In this document: piece by piece, positions 47,601 through 59,939 of the stretch
Layout of the letters: every line of letters starts with the position of its first letter
Numbering within the stretch: the stretch's first letter is position 1
Source: Sarcocystis neurona
Taxonomy: Eukaryota > Apicomplexa > Conoidasida > Eucoccidiorida > Sarcocystidae
Assembly (NCBI GenBank): GCA_000727475.1
Contig: KL647288.1
Location: 4,087,604 to 4,151,603 of the forward strand
Direction: 5' to 3'
Length of the DNA stretch: 64,000 nt
The notes under the pieces: model-generated
Told to the model about the DNA's origin: nothing
Database searches by the model: none
What the model saw: only the letters and a program-made list of their open reading frames with translations
Position numbers and translations under genes: made by a program

Positions 47601-49855
47601 ACGACTTGTAGGGGAGAAGTGTTTGAAAAAGAAGAAAGTGACAGATTGTCTAGCATGGCGTCAGTTCTTGCATGCTCCGAGATTTGCTTGGCACACTCGA
47701 CACTGACAGTGTGCCAGACTCTACTAGCTCACGTCTGCTTGGAGCTTGCGCACCTTGATTGATTAAAATCTTCTTACTTTCCGTTTACCCTTACTCTGTT
47801 GGTAACCAATGACTCTTGTTGGTGCGTGCTTTTCGGCGCAGCCTGTGTGAAGCGGAAGAATGTGGCTGCTCCGCACTACCGTTGAACAGCGGGTTGTCTC
47901 GGAAATATGTCCCGAGGCGTCTGGATCTCATCTGGTATGCCTGCGCTTGGTGTTAACTACAAATGAGTTCCTACCTAAAGAATACCTCGAGTTTAATCAC
48001 TTCTGTGATTGTGGCCGGGGACGCAGCAGTGGGGGATTTTGAGAAAGGCGTGGGATAAGTCCCCTTGATCACCACCGCTGCAGTAATGTAAACGCGTTTG
48101 TTTGTCAATCGTTTGCCTTCCTTTGCGCATTGTCCATCGTCCTTTTCTCCAGTCCACTATACCTTCTCTTTTTCCCCCCCTCTCTAGTCTCACCCATAAG
48201 CACACCCGTCATTATACTTGGTGCTCCACCTAAACTTCCATCCCACGTCGTTGCTCCTTATCTCTCTTCTGTGAAAGCCTCCGTATACACCATGTTGGTG
48301 AAGTAGTGGAAAACTGGAAACTGGTGTTGATTATGGAAATACTGTGTTAGCAGGATGGGCGCGTGTATGCGCGTATATATATATATATAAACACTTGTGT
48401 ATAATGTAGCTTAACTAGGAAACAAGACCTACTCGTGTGTCCTTCGACATGATTGCAGCGTCTTAGTAAATGTGTGTACTGGGATAACACGCGCGGTCAA
48501 ATTTTCTTATGTATCTATCTATCCATATCTATCTACCTATCTGTCTATCTATATCTATACATATATATATATATATATACGTGTCTTCACTGTTGTGGTC
48601 GTTGTACGTTTTCCCGTTGTGCACATCCAGGGTGGGGAGTCGGTTTGGCCTTATAAGTGGAAGAACGAATTGAACGTAGATTTTTGAAGGTGAAAGAATG
48701 TTTCCTTTGTAGGAGTGCCTCGTCGTCTCACGTAAGACCACGCGAATAGATAAAATGGTAGTATCCGTCTGGAGCGTTGTCGCTGAATTTACTGATGTAT
48801 TTTGGAAGAATATTTTGCCTTTTTCGGATTTTCCTACTACTGGATGTATTTGTGGATAAGTTGTTTTGCCTCCGCCCTCGGTTCTTACCATTTTTACACG
48901 GGAAAGCAGTGTACAGCTTTTCCGCCATCGGCGTTTTATTATTGTGCGGAGGAACCTGTTTTTCCTTCTACTCTTGTTATTCTCTGCACCGGGAAGACGG
49001 TCGTATTTCTCGCCTTTTCTGAGGTCGCCTTTTTTTCTCTAGCAAACAAGTAGGTATAGCCTTGTTCTACATGAGTGCCCTCTCCTAATGGGAAGCAGCG
49101 TTGCCGTGTTGTCGCGCGTTTCGCTGACACAGGAGCTGCTAATCCTCCAGCACGTAGGCGGTAGAGAGGAGGACGTTGCTGTCTGTAATACTTGAAAGTA
49201 CGAAGAAGAAAGAAGAAATTTATTACTTTCCAATTCTTCCAGGATTACGTTGGTATTTGTTATCCCCTAACGCATACGGCGGTGCGGTTTATTTGTTTGA
49301 TACACCGGAGGGTCCACGCTAGTTGCGTAAGCGCCTTGCTTCGTACGTGGTTAAGAGATACGGATAAACTTCTTGTCTTCCGTGCAAAGTGGATCCAGGA
49401 AGAAGTCGATAGCGTCACAACACTGTCTTTTGATAATTTCACGAAGTAACCGCCTCAACGCGGTTTTCGCGTAATTCTCTTTCAAACGAGGTGCAAGATA
49501 AGGTGGCACACAGTAAAAATAAAGAGGAAATGAAGAATCCGAGAAGCAGACGGGAAATTCAAAGCCAATTTTATGTCTGCAGAGCCCGTTGCACACCTAT
49601 GTAACCACCGCCTGTAGGTGTAATATGTACAGGTTTAAGCGAGTATCTGTACGGATGTATATGCAGACGTAGCATATGTATATATATATATATGTGTATA
49701 TATAATATTATACACATGCGATCACCAATTCTTACACATACTCGTACGCGTAGGTAATTATATAGGGGATCTATCCATATATATATATATATATTTGTGA
49801 AGGCGTTTTTTCTTCCGTCGTTCCATGTGTAATATTTGAGAAGGAAAACACGAAG
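44677..49855. other. Long stretch without a supported gene
   Basis: Microsatellites at 44795-44818 ((CA)n), 45615-45730, 45905-45945, 46540-46575, 48375-48390, 48520-48580 and 49676-49790. Several small frames with ordinary composition exist (plus 45977-46165, 46830-47054, 47573-47762; minus 49351-49596), but none shows a domain, and competing frames in the same DNA look equally good. I cannot separate real exons from chance here. Confidence 0.4.
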
Positions 49856-50545
49856 ATGGAGGCAGAAGTGGAAGGCGTTTTACAACATGAGGACACGCGC
49901 GCAGGGGCTGGTCAGTCTGGTAGCAACAGAGACAGCAGAGCCTTTTTGCGTGGCACTGCGCAACACTTGGCCACCTTGCTGGAAACCACAGAGGCACAGC
50001 TTGAAATTTTGACACGGGAGTTGCTCCCGCCGTTGAAAGGAAACACAGACCTTCAGGACAATTTTGATGATTTTCCTTCAAAGGCAGACACAGAGAGACA
50101 CAACTCACTTGCCGCCACCACTGGCGAACGTGTGTGCGCCGCTGCCGCTGAACCGCCCTCGTCGAGTGGGCCACAACAATCGTCTGACAGTAGTATATCT
50201 TCACATTCGGATACTGGGACGTCGTCTGTCCCGTTCACTTCTCATCATTCACTCCACCCACCGTCTGCACCCACTACAGTAGCTTCATCTGTACTTGAAA
50301 ACAGGAACGCTGGCTTTTCTGCTACTTTCCTAGAGACGAATTTGCTGCTGGCTCGAGAATACCATCAGGCCTGTTGCTCTCTCAGTCGCATGCTGCACCA
50401 CGAAATAGAAAATCTGGACCTCATCCCTGAAGGCGTGTGTGGTAACAGAGTTTACAATGCGGTTATGCAAGTGGAAAACTTGCAGATGCTCAAGGAGGAA
50501 AGAAAAAATTTAGCCCTACTGCGCAAGGCACTCAGTGAACACTGA
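49856..50545 (+). CDS. Intact 229-residue protein, single exon, not recognised
   Basis: ATG in AGATGG context to TGA at 50543-50545. Outside the repeat tracts this is the longest clean frame in the window, and chance is unlikely. The N-terminal third is acidic with a predicted helix (GTAQHLATLLETTEAQLEIL...LLPPL). Residues about 95-150 are a S/T/P/H-rich linker. The C-terminal third is a probable coiled coil (ATFLETNLLLAREYHQACCS; MQVENLQMLKEERKNLALLR) ending ALSEH. No signal peptide, membrane helix or catalytic motif. The helix-linker-helix build would suit a small complex subunit, but that is only a guess. No intron is needed. Confidence 0.65.
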   Translation: MEAEVEGVLQHEDTRAGAGQSGSNRDSRAFLRGTAQHLATLLETTEAQLEILTRELLPPLKGNTDLQDNFDDFPSKADTERHNSLAATTGERVCAAAAEPPSSSGPQQSSDSSISSHSDTGTSSVPFTSHHSLHPPSAPTTVASSVLENRNAGFSATFLETNLLLAREYHQACCSLSRMLHHEIENLDLIPEGVCGNRVYNAVMQVENLQMLKEERKNLALLRKALSEH

Positions 50546-53500
50546 CTCTCGACGGTGCACCTGAAAGAGCGGTGCAATACTGGGACTTCACACAAATACT
50601 TCAAGATGTAAATACGTGTGTCGACCGATACACCTCTGTTTACATATTTGTACACGTATACCTGGATGTGTTCACTCGTAGAACAACATGCTTATGCCAC
50701 CGCAGTGACAGTCTTGGTTATTCCTCACCAAGTCTGGTGACTGTACAAGAGAGGCGTTGTACTATATACGACCGCTGTTCAATATCGGGATACAGGTATG
50801 TTTGAGGGTGCACGCGTTTGCAGATTACGCGGCCCTCTAGGCTCTATCGCGAATGTTACATGTGTGGGCATATATGCACCGGTCCACGTGCGTGCGTGTT
50901 TCTTCATAAATGGAAATGTCACCGGGACGTGAAGAGAGTTTGTCAGCCACGAGTAGGGTGGCGTGGAGAGGACGTGCTCAGTGTCTTTTTGTGTGCCCAA
51001 CTTCTTCAACATGCGCCTATTCGGGATGTGTGTATTACCGAGGAGATTCACGAAAATGTAATGTTTCGCGTAGTAACGCGGCGAAGGATATTACAGAAGG
51101 ACCCTTCAACTCTAAAGCTTATTGTGCTTGTGTAAAGTCCGTCGGGTGAAGTTGCAGCGAAACCGCTCTCGACTAAAGTTCATTATCAAGAGCTACTCCT
51201 CTTTTGTTTCAAACGATGCAAGAATCACTCACATTTCACGTGCAGTGTGTCGCGACCCTTCGGACGGCGACGGAGACGTGCTTGCGGGCGTACGTACACT
51301 GCGTTACCACATTAATAGTGCGTACCCGTGTACGGCTCCTCCTCAGAGACTCACAACGACAAATTAGTCGTATGATATACACACTTTTGTTTTCTAGCAC
51401 CACATGCAGAGAAAGACAGTTATTGTACATACACGTATATCACTTTGAGCATACGCATACATACCCGAACACGTATATATAAATATATAACCGTGCATCA
51501 TGTAGCTTCATTTTTCACGTGTATATACACCCGAATGAATAATCCTGAAGCCGTATTCGCATACGTACGCACACAGGTATGGAGCTGTGCTCACGGCTGC
51601 AAATACGCAAACGAGTTTAATTGTATACAGATGTCCTCGCACGTATGTGCACCTGCACATCAATATATATATATATATATAGGTATATACACTCAACTAC
51701 GAACAACGCTCAGAATTCTATCACACCTCTTTCTGTGGCCGCGCGCCAGCAAAAAGACACGTGGCGCATGCCCAGCTGCGCCGTATACGCATGTGTAGTG
51801 CAGTCACCTGCAATGTGCAGACCTTTTACGTTTTCAATCACAATGTATACACGTATAATAATGTGTATATATATATATATGTGGACAGACGGATCCTGGA
51901 ATCCGTCGATAATAAATTTTGTATATATATGTATTGTCTGGCGCCACATCTAATAAAAAAGACTACCACTGGACATATGCAAATACCAGCACGTGGCGTA
52001 AGACCACCATATATGTAGTGTGTCTACATATATATGTATATATACATGTGTCGATAGAGCCGAGACGTTATGGTGCATTGCTATGCAGGATGGCCTTCCG
52101 TGGAGGGGAGGCGCGTGTGCTGTTGTTGCGCTGCTTGTTCGTGAACGTATCGGAGGAATTTTCTGCTTTTTTGCAGGCGCCGGTAAGCAGCCTCAGCCTG
52201 GTCACGCAGAGTTGTTTCTTTTGCTCGAGCTACATCTGCAGCCGTGCCTGGCCGCACCAGAAGATGTTGGCTACGCATATGTACGTCTGTGTGAAGGGTA
52301 TTTTTTAACTCATGTGATGGTGGAGCTGGCTCTACGCCCTCTGGCAAAAAGTCAGGGCACGCTATGTACCGGCGATTACGCTGATAGAGCAGCGGTGTCA
52401 CTTCTCTCTCCCGCCGCTTCCTTCCGCCTACGTCAGACAGACAGACACACACACAAACACAGACACATGCACGCAAATGCATTGGATTATTACCAGTAGA
52501 CATTTCTCTCCCTTTCGCTATCCGCATCGATATGAACAAGGCATCTGTCCGTCTGCGTTATAAACCCTGCAGCGTCAACGGTGCTGCAAATCAGACGGCC
52601 TGCTGCCGCGTCCGCCCGCTGCTCCTCGTCAACCTGTGGTACTTACCCTATGTGGAAACAAGTTACTGCGGCGGGCACGTCGTATTAATGCCTCACCTAC
52701 TGCACACACCTATGTAGAAAAACACTACATATATGAAGGCAAATCTGTAAGAAATTCTTCCATTGTCTCTCTCTTCCCCCTTCTCCCTCTTTCCCTCCTC
52801 ATATGTATATATATACACATTGCATACTTCGGTGTACACGTCTTGATGAGGTTGGGTATCACTTGAATAATACAAGGTGTGTGTGAACTCCTGTGTACCG
52901 CAGCAAATCCTGCAACACCAGCTACACTCGCACATGTATAGTAGTAGCAGTAAATACTGGCTGTAGGTGGGAGTCGAGTAGGAGAGCGAGATGGCGCAGC
53001 AATAGCGTTAGTTGCCCAGTTACACCAACAACCAGTGAGAATTCGACCGGCAGCTCTACACGGGTCAGGAATAGTCCTAGTCCTATTCGTGGGAGTAGCA
53101 AGTAGTGCAGTGGGAGAGGCAAACATGAGAAGAAGAGCAGCTATAAGACGTAGTAGTAGTAGTACTACTAGTAGTAGTAGTAATAGTAATAGTAGCTGTG
53201 ATAGCAGCTCTCGAAGAAGTAATACTTGTAGGAAAGTGTAGCTAGAAAATTGCGTGAAACCAGGCGCAGGAACGCCCAACGCGACACAGAGCTGGTGACT
53301 CGGTTCTGCGCATCTCACCTGCATCTGCTGCGAAGCGCACGATTGCTTGCTCAAGCGCTTTCTCGTTTTCCATGTACCGTTCCCTGTACAGAACGAGAAA
53401 AAATTTGCAGATTTTCTATCCTCCTTCCTACCCCTCTCCCTATACAGATAAACTCATCTATATATAATCACTGTTATCCACCTTCCTGCCCCTCTCTGTA

Positions 53501-54460
53501 CTTATATATATATATACGTATGTGTAGTTATTGTTACCATCGTTCTTATCTCTCTTTCTTTCTCTCTATATATCTCTACGTTACAGTACACATGGAAGTA
53601 TTCATAAGCATATATGTATATGTGTGGACGGATAAATATACAGTAATTGACTACAGATATACCGAGACACATACACACACGCGTACAGAAGGAGGTGTAC
53701 GTCCAGATGTGCTGCCCTGAAGTCAAAGTAAAAGTACACGTCAACGGCGAGGGAATCCTTCTGGTCTATGACAAAAAAGACGTTTTCTCAATAGGAACTG
53801 TTATCAAACCGTGTTGTACATCTACAGGTGTAGACATATATATATATATATATCTGAGATATATTTGTATGTATGTATGTATATATATATATATGTCTCT
53901 GGGAATATACGCGTATATGTATATAGGGGAGTACGGGTATGTATGTATGTATATATATATATATATGTAGCCGGGAGCATACATATATATATACATATAT
54001 AGGTAATTCTACATGTAAATGTAGATACAAACAAACGGATATTACACCTTGCAGTATACGTGCACGAATAACAAAAATACGAGGAACACGCGCCGGCGTC
54101 TGCGCCTCAGGGCAACGAGGCAGACGTGCAACATATGAAGCAGGTGTTGCAGAGGCTTGTACACGTATTACCCCCTTTTTGACGAACACGCATACAAATA
54201 TGCGCATAGACCTTACAGTAAAACAGACGTCAAAGAAGTGAATACACGTGTCCATACACCCCCACAAGCAGACACACGCGGGTAGACGTTCTGCCGTAGA
54301 CGCATAGCACGAGACACACACAGACACACCCGTCGACACGTCACGAAATTTTTACATATATATGTGAGTGCGCACACATGGCTATAGACGGAGATAGTCA
54401 AATACCTACGTGAGTAGATCTGTACATGTGTGTGTAGTGACACAACTTATATACCGATAC
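50546..54460. other. Repeat-rich region with isolated exon-like pieces
   Basis: Microsatellites at 51370-52060 and 53450-54010. Exon-like pieces on plus: 52089-52182 before a good GTAAGC donor; 52183-52280 after TTTTTTGCAG; 53691-53820 (EVYVQMCCPEVKVKVHVN, then GEGILLVYDKKDVFSIGTVI). A (TAG)n/(AGT)n run lies at 53150-53200. None could be assigned to a family or joined to another. Confidence 0.35.
50982..51131 (+). CDS. Exon-like segment resembling the second half of an Apple/PAN domain
   Basis: 50 codons between acceptor GTGCTCAG and donor TGT|GTAAAG. Cysteines are spaced C-x3-C-x5-C-x4-C-x9-C-x21-C-x-C, with YYRGDSRKC near the centre. Apple domains, abundant in coccidian microneme proteins, have CxxxC...C...Y...C...G...C. 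The first half of the domain is not visible upstream, and another frame is also open. Suggestive only. Confidence 0.28.
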
Positions 54461-54789
54461 ACAGAGACTTTGGTCGTGAACGCGTCTAGCGGCTGCCACC
54501 AGCAGCCGCGTGACGAGATGCAAAGAAGATTTTCACAAAGTTCCACACATCCCTCTCTTCAGCAGCCCGGCCGCACACACACTGTCGTCCACGTCCTTGG
54601 CGACTTCTACTATTCTTCTTCGCCGGTATCGCATGAGGGCGTCCAGCGCTTCCGGCACACATGTTCTACGTAAAGCTCAGCGTTCTACGCGAGCCGCGGG
54701 TGATGGGCCAGACAAAAGGCACCGCTCCACTGCTCCCCTTTCGAGCAGATTCTACGTTGTACGCTGCTGCCTCACGAATGCCGGCAGGA

Positions 54790-54962
54790 CGTTTTGTAAG
54801 CAACAAGCGACCGTAGTCTCCAAACTAGGGACAGCAGCTTCTACCTGGGTGGTCCCCACCCCAGAGGAGTTTGTATTGAAGGCCTGGGAGGGCAACAGCT
54901 ACGGAAAAAGAGAGCGACGCAGGACAACGCGCTCACCTCATGGTATCGTACAGCAGCACTAA
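54790..54962 (+). CDS. Possible 3' exon of a short-chain dehydrogenase (3-ketoacyl-CoA reductase type)
   Basis: Reads ATVVSKLGTAASTWVVPTPE then EFVLKAWEG. Very-long-chain 3-ketoacyl-CoA reductases have a tail of the form YVVSKM..I...S..VPSPExFVxxAL. The expected catalytic YxxxK and cofactor motifs were not found upstream, and the C-terminal continuation does not match. May be chance in a GC-rich frame of 150 codons. Confidence 0.2.
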
Positions 54963-55159
54963 CTGGTGCGCCAGAGGTCGCTTCTGCGAGCTGCACGGCA
55001 GCAACATCCCAGCACCCGACGAGCAGGCAAAAAGGCAGGGCCTCGGAGAAAAAAACAGCTCTACACAAGCTCTACCGATCTCCGAGACATAGACACCTAC
55101 GTTGGCACGTGCTGAACACTGTCACATCGACAAATAAAAATTTTATGGGGATGTAGACG

Positions 55160-55690
55160 CCGGCACGTCATCCCCATATGATTAGATACACGAATATACA
55201 CGTGTACACGAAAAAGTTTCCCACATATAGATAGATACGTGTACATACATGTGTCCCCAAGTAAACGTCTCCCACACATAAATATATACATACGTGTGTA
55301 CACATAAATACTTCCCACATATAAATATATACATGTATACACATGTTCCCACCTAAAGTGCTCCCCATACAGAAATAGATACACGTGTATACAAGTGTAC
55401 GCACAAACGCTTCCCACATGAAAATAGATACATGTGTATACATCTGTATACACAAATGCTTCCCGGATATAAACAAATACATGTAAGTATATGTGTCCAT
55501 GTGAATGTATCCCACAGAAAAATACACACATGTAAATACATGCGTCCTCAAGCAAGTGTTTTCCACACATAAATAGATAGACGTATATACATGTGTCCAC
55601 ATAAGTGTGTCCCACACATAAGTATATGCATATGAATGCATATGTCCCCACACATATGTCCCCGGGTAAATGTTTCCCGTACACGTCCAA
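55160..55690. repeat. Minisatellite of about 55-60 bp units
   Basis: Roughly nine diverged units built from TTCCCACATATAAATA, GATACATGTGTATACA and GTGTCC blocks. On minus it opens a repetitive frame (units like TCIYLYVGS...) that contributes most of a 299-codon ORF. Confidence 0.75.
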
Positions 55691-55721
55691 AATAGGCGAA
55701 TACACGAATGCGTCCTTGCAG

Positions 55722-55871
55722 GTAATTCTGCGCGTGCGTCTTCGTGTTACTGCTGAGGTGGATGAGAACTTGTTTCGCCTTTCACTCACCGCGTTGCAGG
55801 GCGATGAACGGCGTCTTTGCACCACTTGCAGAGCGCTCGCAAAAAGTTCTGTGCAACCCCACCACAAGTGA
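55722..55871 (+). other. Exon-like segment, unassigned
   Basis: Acceptor CGTCCTTGCAG followed by 49 codons and TGA: VILRVRLRVTAEVDENLFRL, SLTALQGDERRLC. Clean composition next to a minisatellite, but no family recognised and a competing frame opens at 55817. Confidence 0.25.
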
Positions 55872-57725
55872 AAGAAGGACACTCGAGCATTTTCGGTGGT
55901 AGTCGAGAGCTTCTGGTGGCAACAGTAGCAGTAAAGAAAAGGCGAGCCCGCCGCATGCAGGTGGAAGGTCAAAAATATATTATGAGCAGCCTTCAAGTCT
56001 GATGCAACGGGCGCAGCAGATCCTGGGTCGCCTTCTGTCTATTTGTCCACTGAAATCCACACACACGTATTGTACTCAACACATATACCGGGATCAACGT
56101 ACAGGTAGATGAGTATGCCCGCTTGGGGGGGGGGGGGCGACAGGGAGACGCGTAAACACATACGTACTTGATTACTGACATATCTGTAGCGATATGACTG
56201 CAAATATATATATATATATATGTGTAATCTACATAAATAGGGTACACGTGCATCTATGTAGGAAGAGAAAATGATGCGTACGTTTACAGGTGGTGTTCTT
56301 TCACAGTGAAAAACGCTTTCAATATTCATAAGGGAAGCAAAGGACCTGCGGTATCTCTGCAATCTAGGCAGCGACAAGCCGCGTCAGATGCCATTCATAT
56401 AAGTACGTATGATAGACAGGTTCGTAACTAGGTACGCGCGTGAGTGCGTGTGTATACTCACTCTCTAAATATATGTATCAGTACGCGAGTGCAAAGAAGT
56501 GTCTGCGCACACACATACACATGTACAAATGTGGCAGAGTACTTATTTATCCACATTGGAATTTATCCACTTATATAAGTAGACACACAGGCGAGAAAAT
56601 ATACATATATGTGTATCTACACTTGTCTATATCTAGGTGTGTGTAGTACAGGTTATCTCCGTCTTAAAATCATACAGGATACAGGCACGAGTCCGTCCAT
56701 ACGTAGAAGTGCATCAGGTGTCTGTTAGATATCACAAGGAAAAGAGAGTACGTGAAGAGAGAGTGGTGATTCGCATCTTGCGAGAAAGTCGGGCATCACC
56801 GGTAGTATGTACGTGAAACCAGACATACCTAGACAGACATTTACGAATTATACGTATTGCTATCGGTTATTTTTACGATCCATGCAATTTACTCTTGATC
56901 CACGTAGTACACGCGATGCCTGCATCTACCTCTATACCCGTCAATACATAGAATTGACACACGTGTGTATATCTGAACATTTCTTTAAATTGACATGAAA
57001 AAAGAGGGACAACCACCTGCGGAGCCCGCTGTGCTCTTTTGAATAAGTCTACATCTAAATCTGTACAAATATGTATCTGAGGCTGCTACTCTTTTTGCGA
57101 ATGGAAAGGAGAAAAGCATGGAGCGTCTATGAAAGGAGCCCCACGCATAGAAGAGAACTATCAGCACTCGCGTCAGATGTATGACGATATGTCGCTCGCC
57201 GTGAGCGTGTTTTCACACACGTGCTTGCATACGCTGGAGTGTGCAAGAGACATAGGCGGTTGGACTGCAGCCGCTCGCGTCCACACGGTGTGGTCTCAGG
57301 ACGAGTGCAGATGGTACATTACATAACACACCAGGCTGGTCTGCAGCGCGATGCATGTTAACCTGTGCAAGGACGCGCTACTTTGGGAAGATAGCAGCAG
57401 CTGAGTGCCTCTGAGAGCCAGCATCGCATGTGAAATGCACGCATTTCAAAAGAAATTGCGCCGGCACGTCGTGCATGCGCGAGCCCGTACGCTCGATCTC
57501 AGCATGCGGCGTAATTACAAATGACTGCCAGCCACAATGACCGAGACGCATGCATTTGAATCATCAGCTGTATGCGTCGCAGCATGCGCGCACTTGTCGT
57601 TCAAGCGACAGCACCGCAGGCTGCATGTGCCAGCGCCATCCCGTCAACGGGCGGTCCACACTCTTATAAGGCTGCACGTCCTTTTAGTGCATGTCCAGGA
57701 TCTACGCACATGTGTGTATACAGGC
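55872..57725. other. No supported gene
   Basis: TA run at 56208-56222, G homopolymer at about 56127-56138, degenerate TACA repeats at 56450-56640. A 65-codon plus frame at 57129-57326 has mixed composition (MYDDMSLAVSVFSHTCLHTL) but no domain. Confidence 0.4.
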
Positions 57726-57885
57726 ACTATGTAGCCTGCCGCAGGATTCGTACGTATGTATGTATTTGTGGGGATGGGCAGCACGCACGTGTATGAAGCT
57801 GGGGGACTATGTGGCCTGCCGTAGGATCTGTACGTGTGTATGCATACGTGGGGATGGGCAGCACGCATGTGTACGAAGCTGGGCG
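57726..57885. repeat. 80-bp tandem duplication
   Basis: ACTATGT(A/G)GCCTGCCG at 57726 recurs at 57806; both copies share GTGGGGATGGGCAGCACGCA. About 88% identical. Confidence 0.85.
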
Positions 57886-59930
57886 AAATTGTGTACTGCA
57901 CCTTGCCGCAGTCGGAATGGGCTGGTTGCCCATATGAAGCTGCAGGCACTTACAACGCACCGCCCTGCAGCAGAAGCCGATACGCGTGTGTAAACGAAAC
58001 CAGCCGTCGTGTTTTTTTGTTGTCAAACTAGCAGAAAACTTTCCTTCATGCGTTTACGGCAGAAGCGGCGTGCGACTGCAGTGCATGCTGCACGCGTTCA
58101 CACAGATCACTGCTGACAGCGGTGGTGGTGGTTCAGAGTATCCGCTGTGTCAGCCGTTTCCCCAGAGATGCCAAGACCACGCAAACGGTAGCTGTAAATC
58201 AGCAACTTGGGTGGGCGCTACTGTAGCCGGACTGACCGAGCGGGGCCGCTGGCACCAGCTTGACCGGTCACTATTCGCTTTACCCTCTTGAAAGGGCATT
58301 GCACCAGTTATTTCTACATGTGTCTGCAAGCGTGAGTGCCTTCGAAGCAGTGCATGCGGCAGCATTTCCTATATGTCGCTGCTCAGGCTTCAGCCTTGCT
58401 GTGACCCGGCAAAGAACTTCTAGAAGCCGCGGACATGGCAAACGCAGCGGCTGCGTCGACAGCGGCTATCCCCGCGTTCCCGGCTGCACGTGCAACGCTG
58501 ATTGCATGCGTCCCCGACTGTACGACAGCAGCAGATGCATGTGTCGCTATCTGCAGGCAGCGTTTTGGCCGCATTTATCGAGCGCTGTCTGCCGGTGCAC
58601 AGTAAACTGTCTGAACTGGTGCCTGCATGCACATGGGATGTGATACGAGTGTGGAGCTGAGGGCACGCGACACAGAATAGCAGCCTGAGTGAGGTCGCGC
58701 GTGCAGCAAAATTTACATCAGTAACAAGATCTTGCAGCTTCATAAAATTCAAACACCCAAACGGATCCGCCAGCTGCTCCACGTCTTCCGCCTCGCGCAT
58801 CGCCTCTGTCCTCTGCAACAGATGCAACAACAACAGCAGCAACACTCGCAGCACCAACAGCCGCAGCATTAACGGCCGCAGCAGCAACGGCGACAGCAGC
58901 AACGGAGACAGCAGCAACGGTGACAGCAGCAGACAGCTACAGCGGCGACAGCAATAGCAGCAGCGGCAGCAGTAGTAGTGGCAGCAGCAGACCGACATCC
59001 CCCACTGCCCATGCGAAACATCGCAAAGCACATCCGTCTGTTTGCGCGTCTCTCTCTCTCTTTCTCTGGATCTGGGTTTCTACAGGCATATACAGGTACT
59101 CGTACATACAAACAGAGTCAGCACACATACGTGGTTGTAAGGGGGTCCGTGAGGGCGGCACTAGAGAAACCTGCATTCATCAACAGGCGACGAGGTGTGC
59201 GGTTCAGCATCCGCACACACGCCCACATATACGCGTATATCTATGAGGGCGTCCACTCACACACATATAAATCTTCACATGGACATACAGATGTACGAGG
59301 AAGTGTACTTATACGTATACACACCACTTCATATATCCATCAATACATACACATATGCATATAGACAACCCGACGAAGTGCCCTCACACGTATGTATACA
59401 TCTTCATACAGATATATGTACACACGAGCAAATCGACTCCCACGTATATCCTTCCATACATCTATATGTACATATGTGGAAAAGTGAAGTCACACGTCTA
59501 TATGCATCTCTTTCTCTGTGTGTACGTATATACACATGAAGCACCTGCTAAACTGCAGCAGTTGCATGTGTGTGTGTGTGGCACAGGTCAATAATGGGCG
59601 TTGTTCTATGAAGTTTGTGTACGAGGTTTGTCGCTCGTGCGTGACGCATTTGCAGCGTTGCATTTCTATTTTCAGGGAAGCGCAAGGTTGTAGGAAGAGC
59701 CGCGCGCACATCATCACAGAAGAACGGCAGATTTTGGTCTACCCACCCGTTTAAATTCCTCACGAATGAGAGTCTCGTACGGCTCCCAGCCAAACTCCAG
59801 CTGCAGGACCTGCAGCCGGGCCAGCACCCCACACCTAGCACGCGTAGACCTCTATGTGGACGTAAACAGAGCTGTACTAACAGACAAGTAGACAGGGATA
59901 CGTGCTTGTATATACATTGACGTGGGCGTA
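57886..59930. other. Cys-rich plus-strand frames, a triplet tract and an ambiguous exon
   Basis: 57834-58031 and 57986-58291 on plus are Cys-containing frames (IVYCTLPQSEWAGCPYEA; YPLCQPFPQRCQDHANGSCK) without a recognised domain. 58800-58990 is a CAG/CAACGG triplet tract. 59200-59560 is TACA microsatellite. 59560-59760 can be read as a plus terminal exon (RCSMKFVYEVCRSCVTHLQR) or as a minus exon containing AALPTTLRFPENR. Confidence 0.35.
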
Positions 59931-59939
59931 TATATATGT

